NCBI GenBank assembly: GCA_964023275.1
Contig: OZ029927.1
Location: forward strand, 8,201,062-8,265,061
DNA: 64,000 nt
DNA from: Norana najaformis
Lineage: Eukaryota > Annelida > Clitellata > Crassiclitellata > Hormogastridae
Reading direction: 5' to 3'
The notes beneath the pieces were generated by a model that did not search any database, was not told where the DNA came from, and saw nothing but the letters and a program-made list of their open reading frames with translations. This document shows positions 51,326 to 63,022 of the stretch, in pieces (the first letter of the stretch is position 1; every line of letters begins with the position of its first letter). Made by a program: the position numbers and the translations under genes.

Positions 51326-52857
51326 CTCGGAAATATTAGTCTATATGAAGATATGAAAATGATGCCCAACACAGAAATTATGTATCCAACTTTTACTCAA
51401 AAAAATTAACATTCACAAACTCAGTCAATTGAAAATAACCTGTTGTTAAGGTTAGCGAATCTCATAAAAAACTCATCTATAACATTTGGCTTCATAAACT
51501 CATCCGTAAAATCACGAAATCTGGCCACTTAATTGTATTGGCACTTGAGAGAAATTATTGCAGAAAACGGCAAACATCAAGTGGAACCAAAAAGAATTTT
51601 TGTGGAAGCATCTGAAGACATTTAGCTTTGCAGGTTTTCAAGCCTTACACACAAAAATGCAACAATTATATGAAACGTTTATGGTGAAAATTCTGAAGAG
51701 ACAAAGCGTTCTCATCGAAGATCAATAATACTGTGCATTGGTTAAGACTAACGAACGTGTTCCTGAACATTTAAAACGTTCTCTCCGAGTCAACTTCAAG
51801 GACTTAAAAATAGCCCAAACCAACGATAAACTTCTGTAAGACAACTAAATTTGAGCCTCTCAACAGGTAGTGTGGTCTGCCTGCCTTTGCAGCCAAGCCA
51901 ATACTTTTCTCAGTCAACTCCAGACAGGAGCCAAGTATCCAACTATTTACTGATCTAGGAAGAGCAGAAAGTGTGCTTGCTCCTCCATTAATGGAGTTTA
52001 TGTCAGTGGCTGCAAAGTGTTGACGTAAATTGCACAAGATCATCTAATTATGTTACTCCCCTAAATGTAAACAGTTTTCATTCAAACTAGTCAGTGTAAT
52101 TCTGTGTATCAACAATGGTCCTCAGACGCATGATCCTCCAGTTGGAGGATCAGTTGGCTGAAGCACACACAGAAAAACAATGCCAACCCCACAACAGAGT
52201 GCCCTTGACTCTATGGAAACCTAGCTACTGTTACTGAACTCAGAGGAACACTTAATAATTGATAATACTGATTCAAACGCACAAGTAATACTGCATTTAG
52301 TCAAACCTGCAAATGAGAAAATCTCAATGACGTCATGTTTTCTAGATAACCGATCACAGTTAAAGCTGTGAAAGAAACATCAGTAGTTTCATTACTTGAT
52401 CTTTATATAGCGCCATACATGGACCTCTCAAAGGCACTGCAATCACTCCTAATATTTTAATAAAAGAACCTGAAGAAAATCAGTTTCTAATTCAAGATGC
52501 ATCACAGAAATCAGACTTCAGTTTCCAGCAACACAAACAAATGGACACACCATGCTCTCTGGCCTAAAGAGATGGCTAGAGCCAAGAAAAGTTTGGCTCT
52601 GTGACGAGACGATAAAGACATTCAAAGGCTACAATCAATTCAACACGTCTCACATACAATCGCCTGAAATTGCTTAAAATGATAAACTGCAAAATACTGT
52701 CACAAAAAGTCACTTGAAATTATTTTAACAGCCATTTACTCAACTTGTTGAAATCAGAAGAAATCCACCAATTGTTGGTTTTGCTTTCTTTCTTTTCTGC
52801 TCAGTTCATCTGGCACTTTTTGTGTCAATTTGTCTCAGCCGAGTGAGCGATGTCATC
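51326..52857. other. 3' flank of Arp3, no gene seen
   Basis: No convincing frame. A LINE/SINE-like 3' end in reverse (TATATAGCGCC) lies near 52410, and a perfect 9-bp-arm palindrome GATCCTCCAGTTGGAGGATC at 52131-52150. Confidence 0.45.
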
Positions 52858-52953
52858 TTAAGACATTGTGCCAAAGACCGGATTGTGTCGACAGATGGAA
52901 GGTCCGCGTTCATCGTAATCGGCCTTCGTGTGACAGACCTGATAGAATTCCGG
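52858..52953 (-). CDS. ARP3: Arp3 last exon
   Basis: Acceptor CTGCAG. Reads [20 protein letters not shown], then [11 protein letters not shown] and TAA. Confidence 0.95.
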   Translation of the reverse strand, partial: PEFYQVCHTKADYDERGPSICRHNPVFGTMS

Positions 52954-55900
52954 CTGCAGCACAGAAAACACTCAACCATAGAAATAGTTTTGCTTCAAAA
53001 TCAACAATATAAACCAGATTCAAAATGAAAAGCTTGAATCCATCATAAGTTAATCTAATCTAATCTATAGACTTGTATAGAGCCGTTATCATAAAGTACA
53101 AAGTATAATTTGATGGTCGCTTTTAAGCAAAACCACATTTTGAAATCATCAAAATCCTTTTGGACTAGTTAGGATCCACGAGGTCCCAGAGACCAGAAGA
53201 TAAGCTGTGTAACTGTAATCTGATATTTATAAAGTGCCACTTCAAGAACAGACTCATCAGGGGTGCTCCTGACCCAAACCAGTGACACCATTGTCAAAGA
53301 ATACAACACATAGGCTCAGAAGGTGCGCTATGTTACAATGTTAGGAAATTATGATGTTATTTGGATGAAACAAAGAAAACCATGAATTTTCTATTGTGTG
53401 AAAATGTATTATCACAGTTAGAAACAAAAGTTATAGAGTCGCATAAAACAAAATGAATAAGTTGCAGGACTTACTGTTGATGCCAACATACTTCCTCCAA
53501 ACCACACAGCATATCGTTGCATATTATGCGTTACAACTTGAACGTCAATCGGTGTTGGCTAAAACAGAAATTGAAAAACTGTAGATCAGTTGGTCTTCAG
53601 AGACAGAAACATGGCTTCGAAAAACAAAATTAATATTCTGTGATAAGATAAAGCAATATTTTGTAAAACAAATAAATTAGTATTTTGTAAAAAAAAAATT
53701 TGTATAAAAATATTTTGTAAAACAAATCAACATTTTGCAAAACAAATAAATTAGTTTTGTAAAACAGTAAACTAATATTCTGAAAACAAATAAATTAATA
53801 TTTTGTAAAACAAATGAATTAATGTTCTGTAAAACAAATAAACTAATATTTCGTAAAGATTAAATTAATATTTTTTAAACATAAAAATTGATTTTTGTAA
53901 AACAAATTATTATATTGTAAAAAAAATTAATTAATATTTGCACAGAAAGTGAACTATAACTCCTAATGAACAAATATTTCGAGAACAGATATGTTAACAG
54001 AGTGAAAATAAAAGATTTACCATCATTTCGTGCAGAAACACATCTGTCTAATCATGCATCCAATGTGTTTTATGGTAAAAAAACACGGTCCAATGCAATT
54101 CTATCTTGCACGCATTTTAAACCAGACAAAAAGTGAGACAATATCCAATTGGAAATTTGCATTTAGCGGTTCTTAACAAGAAGGTCGTCACTTGCATGAC
54201 ATGATTGTCAGCAACAGTTCTGACGAGATCTGGTTTGCACACCAACCCCCTGATAACTTCACCTTGGGGATGGTACATGATTCAACAGTGTTTCATGATG
54301 CACCATGACCATCATGAGGACAAGGCTGCCAAATATGGCCTTAGGGTGCTATATAAATTTCCAGATACATGAATACTTACATACTTGGACAAGCAGATAT
54401 GTTTCTAACCATGAATAATCCATTTGTCCCAGCATGTAAGTAAATAAGTATGCATCTGGACAGTTCTAAAGCTCCTCTTAAGAACCGTCTTGCCAGATGA
54501 CGTGCGGAGTGTTGTTAAGAGATCACCTTTATCTTTCCACCGCTCAGTTCTTCGCTGAGCTTGAGCCGATAGTCAACGAAGCGCTTGACGTCTCTCTGCA
54601 GACGTCGGCCAAAATCACGGAACATCGTAGATCCACCCGAAAGAACAACGTTCTACAGTAGCAAAACCAAGAAGAAGATTTAATTAAACAGCTTATTGGT
54701 TCATCACAGACAAAAGCAAATAATGCAAGCTTAGGCTTGCTGATATCAATAGGGGAAACCAAAAGGCTGCTGAATGATGGATTGGCCCATAAAATATGAA
54801 ACCAACAAGTTAATCATGCTTCCTCTAATGACCGAGGAGAGGTATCTCTGATTATCTTCGAATGGGCAAGGTATCTCTAGGTATCTTCTAATGGCCAAGG
54901 TATCTCTCAGTATCTGTTCTAATGACTGAGGTATCTCTGGGTATCTTCTAATGGCCAAGGTATCTCTCAGTATCTGTTCTAATGACTGAGGTATCTCTGG
55001 GTATCTTCTAATGGCCAAGGTATCTCTCAGTATCTGTTCTAATGACTGAGGTATCTCTGGGTATCTTCTAATGACCCAAGTATCTCCCACAAAAGTTTTG
55101 CAAGGCACTAGTTATCAAGGTTTTCACAACATAACATCTTGATGCACAGACGGCAAGACAGATGCCCCACTCAACGACCTTTCACCAGAGTTGGACTGGG
55201 AGTGTTTCTGTGCTGCTTTCTTCAACAGGCAGAAAACACGAAATTACTGGATGTTATCCCTGTCTACCTATGACACAAACAGCATGTTCCTTATATTAAT
55301 AATTTGAAGAAAATGATTTTAATTGATTAGAAGACAAATTCTTGTCGTCAAACAATTCATGGCTTATAATACTATGGCTTTGGTTAAGCAAGTAAACAAG
55401 GCAGTCATTTCTGTAAACAGGCAGCACGTAAAAACAATCACTTAGAATGCAGCGCTTAATATATTAGGTGACCCAGATAGTTGACCTACTTTATATGAGC
55501 CGCTGTAGAGAAACTTAGCTTTCTTTTCAGTTTACCTTTTGCATCAATTGTAGTAATGATAATTTTATTGTGTTGCACATATGAAAAGTTGGTGCTAAAA
55601 AATTTCAGATTTAATATTGATCTGGTAATCATAGGAGACGGTGTTTGCGGGAGCAGAGCCAAGCGAGATGTGTAGATGATACCTTGTAAAGTCCTCTTCT
55701 CACGTCAATCGGACAATTCTGGATCACTTCATCCACCATCTCAGATATCGACACGGTGAAGTCAGGATTAGCAAACTACAAAGAAATTGGTCAGAATAAC
55801 TGGTTCAATGCAATACTCACACTAAGGCGTTTAGCCAGAGCGAGGCAACTTTCACTCATTTCCAACCAATTACACAATTATTATTTTTACACTTGAAGAA

Positions 55901-58900
55901 TTATGTCACTGAGGTGTGCAATTTGACAGATGCTTGGTCTGAATGGCAGCTATTCTTTGCTATTATCATTTCTTATCCACAACAGCAGCGATCCCTATGG
56001 ATTTTAAAAATTACTATCATTATTTATTATTATTTCAATTTTGTATCTGAGGTAGAAATGATCACACAGAAACAAAAATGAGATTAGGAGTATAAAATGA
56101 TTATAATCTTTGAAAAAACAGGTCTTGTCTCAGCAGATTTAACAGCCATCTGAAAACCTGCCTCTGAATGCAAAAGGTATTGTGGTGCGGGACACAGAAG
56201 TTGGAAAAGGAAGCAAGTCTCGTGTCCATCTCTAGAGACAGACGAAATATGACGCCCCAACTCAGACAAATTCTGCACCTAAGCATCTGTGGGGCCAAGG
56301 GTCTCAAAGGCAATGGGAACAAACAAGTGGGTTGTAGGTAGCAGAGTGTATCTGGCAGACTTATGAACCTGTTCAGCTGCAGAACCAGCTGATGGTTGTG
56401 ATAGGTAGGAAGCAGCACAAATATGGACCACTGTAGCATCCCAGATCATGTATTTGCCAGCAGCCCAAGGAACCAATGTAGCACCATCGGGCTGCTCACC
56501 ATCAGACTGCAGAAGACCTGTTGGTTCCTTTGTGCTTGGAACACCTGCACTCTGGAGTGAGCACCAGATAATATCAATTATGTATGGCATGAAGGCTAAT
56601 AGAGTGTCGCTTTGGTAGTTTACAAAAACTAGCCCATGTTGACCATATGAGCATCAGCATCTCCACATCAACATGTATGCTGCCATGGCCTAAACGAAGA
56701 CTCACAGCTACCCACACTGCCTCATCATCTAAACAGAGGCCACAAGAAGAGTATGCAGCCAATCACTAAAGTGAGGAAAGCAGGCAGCAGGCAGCCCAGC
56801 CCAATCTGAAGGGTTTCTGATGGCAGCCCAAATTGATGGACCATGTACCATGTTCAGCCAGAAGAGGATCTAAGACAGCTTGAAGAGTGGAAGATGCTGG
56901 AAGAGTGTTATGGTGTGCCACCAGTTTCCTCAAAGTAGCTGTCTGCAACAGTGGTGCATTTGGTCAAGACAGAAGTTCTGGAGTGGTCACAGCTGAGGCC
57001 AAATAGATTCTGGAAGCCAGCGATGATATCTGCCTCAAACCCAGACCACCATCTCAAATGGAACGCGAGACCTGCACCAACTGGTGGTCATTCAAACTGA
57101 CGTTGACAAAGTGTTCAAGTTCCTCCCTCACCATCTGGTCCAACTGTTCCAGCTACGGATGACCCTGACAGGAGAACAGTGAATAACATGCCTAAGCTTA
57201 TGGGCTTCAAAGGAGGACCTTAAAAGGATAAGGCTGCTCTGTACTGGCAACTGACATAGATCATCAGTGGCACTCCCAAAGGCCTCACGATAATTCGTCT
57301 GCAGCAAGCAACCTAGTGCTAAGCCATTAAAAAGAGATGCTCCAAAAACAAAGGAACACACAATTAGAATTCTGAGAAGATAGGATTTTGAGAAGGAGTC
57401 AGTGAGGGATAACAGTACTCACATTTCTGCCTAATCAGATTCTTTCTTCTTTTTTTCTTTTTCTCCTCCGTCAAGTTTTCACCGACGATGAGGCTCTAAC
57501 AAAACTTCTCCATTTCGGTCGGTCCCTGGCCAGGTCTATCGCCTCTCGCATTTCCCATCCTCGGGCTTTTATGTCCTGCAGTACATTGTCTATCCACTTC
57601 TTTCTCGGCCTTCCTCTGCTCCTCACTCCCTCCACCTCTCCGTGCAGCGCCTTTGCTGGTATTCTTTCATTCTCCATCCTGATCACGTGTCCGTACCATG
57701 TGAGTCTCCTCCTCCTTATTCTGTCCACTATTGTGTCCTTCTGCCCCAGTTCTTCTCGTGTCGTTTCATTTCGTATTTTTTCTCTTCTTGATCTATTTAG
57801 CAGTCCTCGCAGCCATCCCATTTCCGCCGCCAGCAGTCTCCTCTCGTCTTCCCTCTTTACACACCATGACTCTGCTCCACACAGGAGGACGGGTATCACC
57901 AGTGTCTCATACAGCTTAATTTTTGTTTTGATTGATATGTTGCCTGATCTCCATAGTTTCCTCAGCTTTCCGAACATTGCAGACGCTAGTCCTATCCTTT
58001 TCCTGATGTCCCTTGTCGACTCCGCATCTTCTGTTATTACGCCTCCGAGGTATACAAATTCTTTAACCTGTTCTAGCTCCTCTCCTCCCAGTCTGATGTT
58101 TATCTTCTCTTTTTTTTTTTTTTTAATCAGATGCACCCAAGCAAAGAATTTAAGGAGCCAGATAATATCAATTATGTATGGCAAGAGGCTAATAGAGTGT
58201 CCCTTTGATAGTTTACAAAAACTAGCCCATGTTGACCACATAACAGGGCAATGTCCTTTTCAAGCTAATGGGGCAATGTCCTTTTCAGTCCTTTTCAAGC
58301 TAATATGGCAATGTCCTTTTCAGTGATCTCTGGGCTGCCATACAGTAAGAGGTCATCTACATAACCAATGAAAAGGTCAGATTGCAAAGAATGTAGCACA
58401 GGTTGAAGAAGGAGACAAAAAAGATAGATCAGAAGCAGATGTATACGACTGATGGACAAAACTGTAAATTTCAGTTACAGTGCTATAAGCAGACCCGAGC
58501 ACTGCATTTTGACACAGGCTGTTAAATGTGTTAAAGAAATCTAATTGAACAAATATAGGGTCCTGGGCCATAGCAGTGACATATTTTCTTGCTGCATGGA
58601 CCAATCTCCCGTGCCAATCTAGAGCAGAGCAAAAATTAAACTAATCTGCCAATTGGAGACACACTTAGCAGCCATCCTTCTGAGCATCTATCCAATGGCT
58701 GCTGGTCTTAGGCCCTCTGAATCTCTGGTAACTGCAATAAGGCTGCCACCAAAAATATAGGTCCAAACAGGTCTCACCTCTGGCTGGCAAGCATCGTGTA
58801 GCATGATATTGATAAACTTAATCACCCCGCTCCCTAAATAAACCTGAGGAAGACTCACAGTGGTAATTTTTAAATTACCATACTACTTACGATTGGTTTA

Positions 58901-61900
58901 AAAGCAGGGCTTGGGCAAGTGATGGAATTGCCATTCCAAGGCAACTCAGGGCATGATGGTAAAGTCCCGGCAACGCACACGGCATTTTCTCATTTGACAG
59001 CCACTTAAATCTTTATAACTATTATTATTATTATTATTTACCCAAGACACACAAGACCCTGATTGTGTCACATCAGAATTCTTGCTGTAGTGAAGCCTGT
59101 TGTATGGAGGTCAAGCTGCAAAACAAGAAACTTTACCTCTGGATGGAAGAAGATCTCGGGTCCAAGAAATCTCTCGTAGCCAACATCGACGCTGAACGGC
59201 TGCTTTGTAATGGAGTTTGTTCCTTCGAACTGCTTGATCCATTTGCCCGGATCATTGTCGTACTTGTTGAACTCCTTGACGATGTCAGGACAGACGTAGG
59301 AAAACCTCTCCTGCAAACAACACCCCACCAATTAAACATGATGACAGCGAGGTGTAACTTTCACCTTCTCAATCAACTGTAATCTACAGGTACATGTATT
59401 AAAGTACTCAAATGGAAAACTGTAGTAATATGGAAGTACCTACAAGCTTTCAAAGGTGGTAAAACTCCTCAATGTCGTACAGACCTAGAAGTATCTAGGA
59501 TTGCAGGCTGGACCAAAGGAAGGGGTACGGGAGCTTCCTGAAAGAAAAACTGATTTGTTAACTCATGCCTCTCTGAAGCCAAAGCAGTGAGTGTACATTC
59601 TGCAGTGTCATCTTCTGCCAAAAACATTCCATGGTCTGGTTCTCGGGAGACCCGTTCAGCTGAGCTTGACCGGCATGACCGTACAGTTTGATGGTATATC
59701 ATAAAGTGGCTACTACTGCCACATGACATATCTACGGCCTACTTTCATTCAAAGGCAGTGGCCAATGGATTAGAGATACCAAGACTGTATTACAAGATTC
59801 CAGTCAAGAAGAACCATAGGATGGAAAAACTGGAAGCATCTGGTGACCTTGTGATGCAGTATGTGGTGAAGAGTCCAAGTATCTGTGACCTTCTTAAGGT
59901 AGCCATGTGGGAGCACAACGCCAACACTGAGAAAGAGCTGATACTGCATGTTCCAAGGCTAAAAAATGAAGTCACAAACACTTCATACCAGTGGCTGCCT
60001 CTCACAGAGTCAGTGCAAGGGACTGCTCTTCTCCTTTTCCTCCTCCTCCTTCTTCTTATAGCAAGGGGCCCCTTCTTCTTCTTCTTTTTCTCCTTCTTCT
60101 TAGGATAACGTGGTAGGCCTATTCAGATCTTTCAACCAAAGCACTGACTCCTAAAAGGGTCTCTGATGAAAAATGGATGTTTGAAATGTGTCACAGTCCA
60201 ACCAGCAAATGACAGAAGACAACTAAGTCAGACCTTGATGGCTTTGGCCGTTTCCATGGACTGTTCTGGCGGGATGTTCACCTCCCTCTCTCTCAGCAGC
60301 TGCTGAACAAACGACGTTATGTCACGACCTGCAATCGGGATGTGCTTGATGCAACTGCCAATCACATAGCCTTCAGCCTAAAATGTCAATCACAACATGC
60401 ACTTGTTACTGCTCACCTACCACAGGCCTCAGTATGTATCCACGTATGAATGTATTAACATGTTTTTATTATTTCTGCAATTCTTAAGCAACACTATCTA
60501 ATGACTAAGCATCATTCGATGGCGCTGAGCAATTGTGAGTGAAGGACTTGCTCAAGATCCCTATAAAATAAGCATCTCAGAATAAGACAACCAAAGCCTG
60601 AGTTAAAATGACTGGAACACATACATGTAACAGAAGACATTGAGATTCTATTATATTACAGTTGCTCATTCTGAAGGCAGAGCTTCTCATAGAAAATCAG
60701 TATTTAGTAATAAAATCTTAATAACATTGTCATTTGGACTCAAATGTTCACTGGCTTTCTGGATGGACCGTCTGATTTGAATCTGAGACTAGCAAGGTCT
60801 GTACACAAGGACCTCCAATGGCATGGCACCCTTTCAAACAGGCAGCGGTATTGAAGGATCTCATGCTATCCATCATTGAAAAGGAGCAGCATCGAGGCCA
60901 CACTGGCTTTCTGGACTGACAATCAACTGGCCAGTCCATAATGTCAGATGCAATGCCACTGTCCATGTTCAAGTAAACAAGAGAAAGCAAAAGAAACTGA
61001 CTCATGTCCAACATTTGAAATACATTAATCTCAGTCACAAGGAAAACTGTTCTTATCCTCCATAAAATGGAGGTCATGCTCTGAAAAACAAGAGGAATGA
61101 GTGGCACTGGCATGAACATGGTAAGTACAGCACTTACCACCGGAATGATGTGCGTTACACCATCGCCTGAATCAATCACGGTTCCTGTGAGCGTTCTTTC
61201 TGAAGCTGTTTTTGCCGTCCAAGATGCAGCCAATGCCAGCACAGCCTAAACAAATTCCACCAAACATCATTAGAAAATGGAAACCAAGGATGTGTTGGCA
61301 AGGGTTGTGACAGAAACACTTTCACGTATCTCTTCAGAGTTTAGAGTCATGTTCTGACCAAAGTTTAGGACATTTAAGCAATTCACGTTGTATGTAAAAA
61401 GGAAATTATTCAGGAATTTATGTAGCAAAGTTTCAGAATAACTCCTTCAACAGCAATGTTTCTAATCTACATGGCTGGGAAAAGATAAGCTAAGGGTGTT
61501 TTTGGCTGAGCACAGGATGCCACAGATAATGACAAAAGATTTTGATGATGATGATGTTGATGATGATGAAGAACATACTGTACGCATGTGCATGATGGAT
61601 CTGATCTTTTACGCAGCAGCTTTGAGAACTTACACAAAGGCACTGAAAACCTCTCAAAATTGAAGATCATGGTGTGAGCTGACCTGAACAGCTATGTAGA
61701 GGCCAGGCACATTGAATGACTCAAACATAATCTCTGCTGTGTATTCTCGATTCTCTGGTGTGTTTAGAGGTGGCTCCGTCTAAAAGACAATGACTCAAAT
61801 CAAAGCTCACTATCTCCTACAAATCTCCAATTAACAGCATTTAAGTTTTCTTTTTTATGTATGCAGCAATGAAACGTGGCTATCTGACAGATAACTGGTT

Positions 61901-63022
61901 CATAGCCACATTTGAGAGATTTGAATCTAAGGCTAGTATGGTCTGTACACGGGGACCTGAAATGGTGTGGCACCCAGTCAAACAGGCAGCGGTATTGAAG
62001 GATCTCACCCAATCAATCATTGAAAAATGAGCAGGGTTAAGGCCATATGGTCGCTACAGAAAAACATGTACATTTACATTATTTTACATTTGCTGTTGGA
62101 TATAAGGAGAAATGGGTTTTCTGTCCACCAGAATGAGAAGAACAACAGAGTAAGAAAAAGATGTTCTGCAGCTTTGCATCAGCTGCAAAAATCAACTGGA
62201 ACCTTGTTGTTATGCTACAGCTGGAAACCACAGAAAGAACATAAAATTAAGTCTTAAAAATCACTTTCATCTCTAAAAGACATTTCAACTATTCTAAACT
62301 AATTAATCTTACCTTGGGCAAAAATGTAATTAAGAAAAAATGGTAATTAATGATAAAAATAACAATAATAATTTTACACTTAACTACACTTACCTTGGGC
62401 TATAATAATAATAATAATAATAATAATATGCGAAAACTACTGGAACGAGGCCAGATTTCTCAGAGATCATTTTCTACTCCCAACTTAATTTTTTAGTTCC
62501 TGAGGGATCACGTCTACCTCGGGTAAAAAAATAATAAGAAGAATAATCTAATTATAATTAATAATAATTATATAATCTAATCTAATAAAATTACTTCAAT
62601 AGCCCTGTTATCATAGTGCACAAAGCAACAATCTGATGCTACTGGAAAAGCCTGGTCGGAATCTGATAGGATGGGGTCATGCACAGATGTTACGCGTAGT
62701 TGGAGACGTTACAAATTACAACCGGCATGTTTTTGACATTTTCTCCAAATTTTATCCAAATGCACATAAATGACATTTTCTCCAAATGCACATAAATGAC
62801 ATTTTCTCCAAATGTACATAAATGACATTTTCTCCAAATGTACATAAATGACATTTTCTCCAAATGCACATTACACTGTTAATGCACATTAGATGCAGAC
62901 ATTCCGATTACCAATAGGAAGTAATGGTCTTCCGGTTCAACTCGGAGATACTTGAAGATGGCTTGTTCCATGAATCGCTCCATAAGGTCCCAGTCCTCCA
63001 CGATTCCATGTCGTATTGGCCA
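52858..63022 (-). CDS. ARP3: Actin-related protein 3 (Arp3), nine C-terminal exons
   Basis: 5' to 3' exons: 63022-62912, 61779-61684, 61245-61138, 60377-60234, 59310-59137, 55775-55683, 54652-54527, 53558-53475, 52953-52858. Together they give 343 codons plus TAA, all borders GT-AG and all phase 0. The reading starts [11 protein letters not shown] and ends [10 protein letters not shown], so about 75 N-terminal residues of a ~418-residue protein lie to the right of the window. Seen: DSGDGVTH (nucleotide-binding phosphate loop 2), GRDIT, the Arp3-specific YSYVCPD-like segment, [18 protein letters not shown] and WFGGSMLAS. Arp3 with Arp2 forms the nucleating core of the Arp2/3 complex for branched actin in the cytoplasm. 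No lesion seen; introns are full of repeats. Confidence 0.97.
53045..53210 (-). mobile_element. CR1-A 3' end in Arp3 intron
   Basis: TAATCTAATCTAATC, TTGTATAGAGCCGTTATC, then a longer body (GGATCCACGAGGTCC) also seen at 29.1 kb. Confidence 0.65.
53475..53558 (-). CDS. ARP3: Arp3 exon, WFGGSMLAS segment
   Basis: Reads [20 protein letters not shown], then GGSMLAST; donor ACA|GTAAGT. Confidence 0.95.
53635..53945. repeat. AT-rich degenerate tandem array
   Basis: Units TTTTGTAAAACAAATAAATT-AATAT of about 23-30 bp repeat about ten times within an Arp3 intron. Confidence 0.75.
54225..54390 (+). repeat. SINE-C fragment in Arp3 intron
   Basis: Ends GGGTGCTATATAAATTTCCAGATACATG, the same end as 29.86-29.89 kb. 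Confidence 0.5.
54527..54652 (-). CDS. ARP3: Arp3 exon, [11 protein letters not shown] segment
   Basis: Reads [20 protein letters not shown], then [14 protein letters not shown]; donor AAG|GTGATC. Confidence 0.95.
54835..55080. repeat. 60-bp minisatellite, about four copies, in Arp3 intron
   Basis: GGTATCTCTGGGTATCTTCTAATGGCCAAGGTATCTCTCAGTATCTGTTCTAATGACTGA repeats nearly exactly from 54.87 to 55.07 kb with degenerate edges. On the minus strand a 20-residue repeat frame results ([20 protein letters not shown]); it is intronic and not evidence of a gene. Confidence 0.9.
55683..55775 (-). CDS. ARP3: Arp3 exon
   Basis: Reads [20 protein letters not shown], then [11 protein letters not shown]; donor AAG|GTATCA. 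Confidence 0.95.
56100..57431 (-). pseudogene. Retroelement C-terminal region, endonuclease-like, decayed
   Basis: Minus strand: [17 protein letters not shown] (56.7 kb), then [53 protein letters not shown] and FLFQ-type ends (56.58-56.1 kb). I recall this series as the tail of a widespread invertebrate reverse-transcriptase protein. The PDG..WDATV arrangement resembles a restriction-like endonuclease core, which is my inference. Several stops and frame changes. It belongs with the RT fragment at 58.2-58.9 kb. Confidence 0.6.
57432..58132 (-). mobile_element. RTE-type LINE fragment flanked by a 9-bp duplication
   Basis: The minus-strand open frame reads [59 protein letters not shown] and [12 protein letters not shown], the C-terminal part of RTE-like proteins. 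TAATCAGAT stands at both ends (57432-57440 and 58124-58132), a probable target-site duplication. A-rich runs (T on the plus strand) lie at both element ends. It is nested in the older retroelement. Confidence 0.85.
58133..58900 (-). pseudogene. Reverse transcriptase fragment with YVDD
   Basis: Minus strand: [36 protein letters not shown] and [20 protein letters not shown]. LDFxNAFN and YVDD are catalytic RT motifs A and C. A ~90-bp block around WASFCKL..HSIS at 58.16-58.25 kb is repeated at 56.57-56.65 kb. Internal stops are present. Confidence 0.7.
59137..59310 (-). CDS. ARP3: Arp3 exon
   Basis: Acceptor TTTGCAG. Reads [20 protein letters not shown], then [15 protein letters not shown]; donor GAG|GTAAAG. 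Confidence 0.95.
60040..60105. repeat. CTT/TCC polypyrimidine tract
   Basis: Runs of CTTCTT and CCTCCTCCT in an Arp3 intron. Confidence 0.8.
60234..60377 (-). CDS. ARP3: Arp3 exon, GRDIT segment
   Basis: Reads [20 protein letters not shown], then [16 protein letters not shown]; donor AAG|GTCTGA. Confidence 0.95.
60520..60570 (-). repeat. SINE-B short fragment
   Basis: GCTGAGCAATTGTGAGTGAAGGACTTGCTCAAGATCCC matches the SINE-B body at 20.05 kb in the same orientation. Confidence 0.6.
60780..60905 (+). repeat. SINE-A fragment in Arp3 intron
   Basis: CTAGCAAGGTCTGTACACAAGG, AAACAGGCAGCGGTATTGAAGG and GCATCGAGGCCA. Confidence 0.65.
61138..61245 (-). CDS. ARP3: Arp3 exon, DSGDGVTH segment
   Basis: Reads [20 protein letters not shown], then [16 protein letters not shown]; donor GTG|GTAAGT. 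Confidence 0.95.
61684..61779 (-). CDS. ARP3: Arp3 exon
   Basis: Reads [20 protein letters not shown], then [12 protein letters not shown]; donor CAG|GTCAGC. Confidence 0.95.
61905..62065 (+). repeat. SINE-A fragment in Arp3 intron
   Basis: GATTTGAATCTAAGGCTAG through GGTCTGTACACGGGGACC to CATATGGTCGCTACAGAAAAAC. Confidence 0.7.
62400..62690 (-). repeat. ATA/AAT microsatellites and CR1-A 3' end
   Basis: (ATA)n at 62402-62430. At 62570-62690 TAATCTAATCTAATAAAATT is followed by GCCCTGTTATCATAGTGCAC, a CR1-A 3' tail on the minus strand. Confidence 0.65.
62740..62880. repeat. Five copies of a 26-bp unit
   Basis: AAATGCACATAAATGACATTTTCTCC repeats with GCA/GTA variation. Confidence 0.85.
62912..63022 (-). 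CDS. ARP3: Arp3 exon, [11 protein letters not shown] segment
   Basis: Acceptor TTTTCAG. Reads [20 protein letters not shown], then [13 protein letters not shown]; donor TTG|GTAATC. The most 5' Arp3 exon in the window. Confidence 0.95.

Noticed and set aside
52131..52150. Perfect 20-bp palindrome as a regulatory or termination hairpin
   Set aside because: Isolated in intergenic DNA with no transcript evidence; expected occasionally by chance.
22899..55080. CRISPR arrays
   Set aside because: The tandem repeats have no unique spacers of uniform length, and the host is a eukaryote with introns.
54746..55108. Repeat protein with [12 protein letters not shown] units
   Set aside because: Produced by a 60-bp minisatellite inside an Arp3 intron; no start context or conservation.
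57571..58326. 251-codon plus-strand open frame
   Set aside because: Exact antisense of the RTE reverse-transcriptase fragment; low-complexity Ser/Leu composition.
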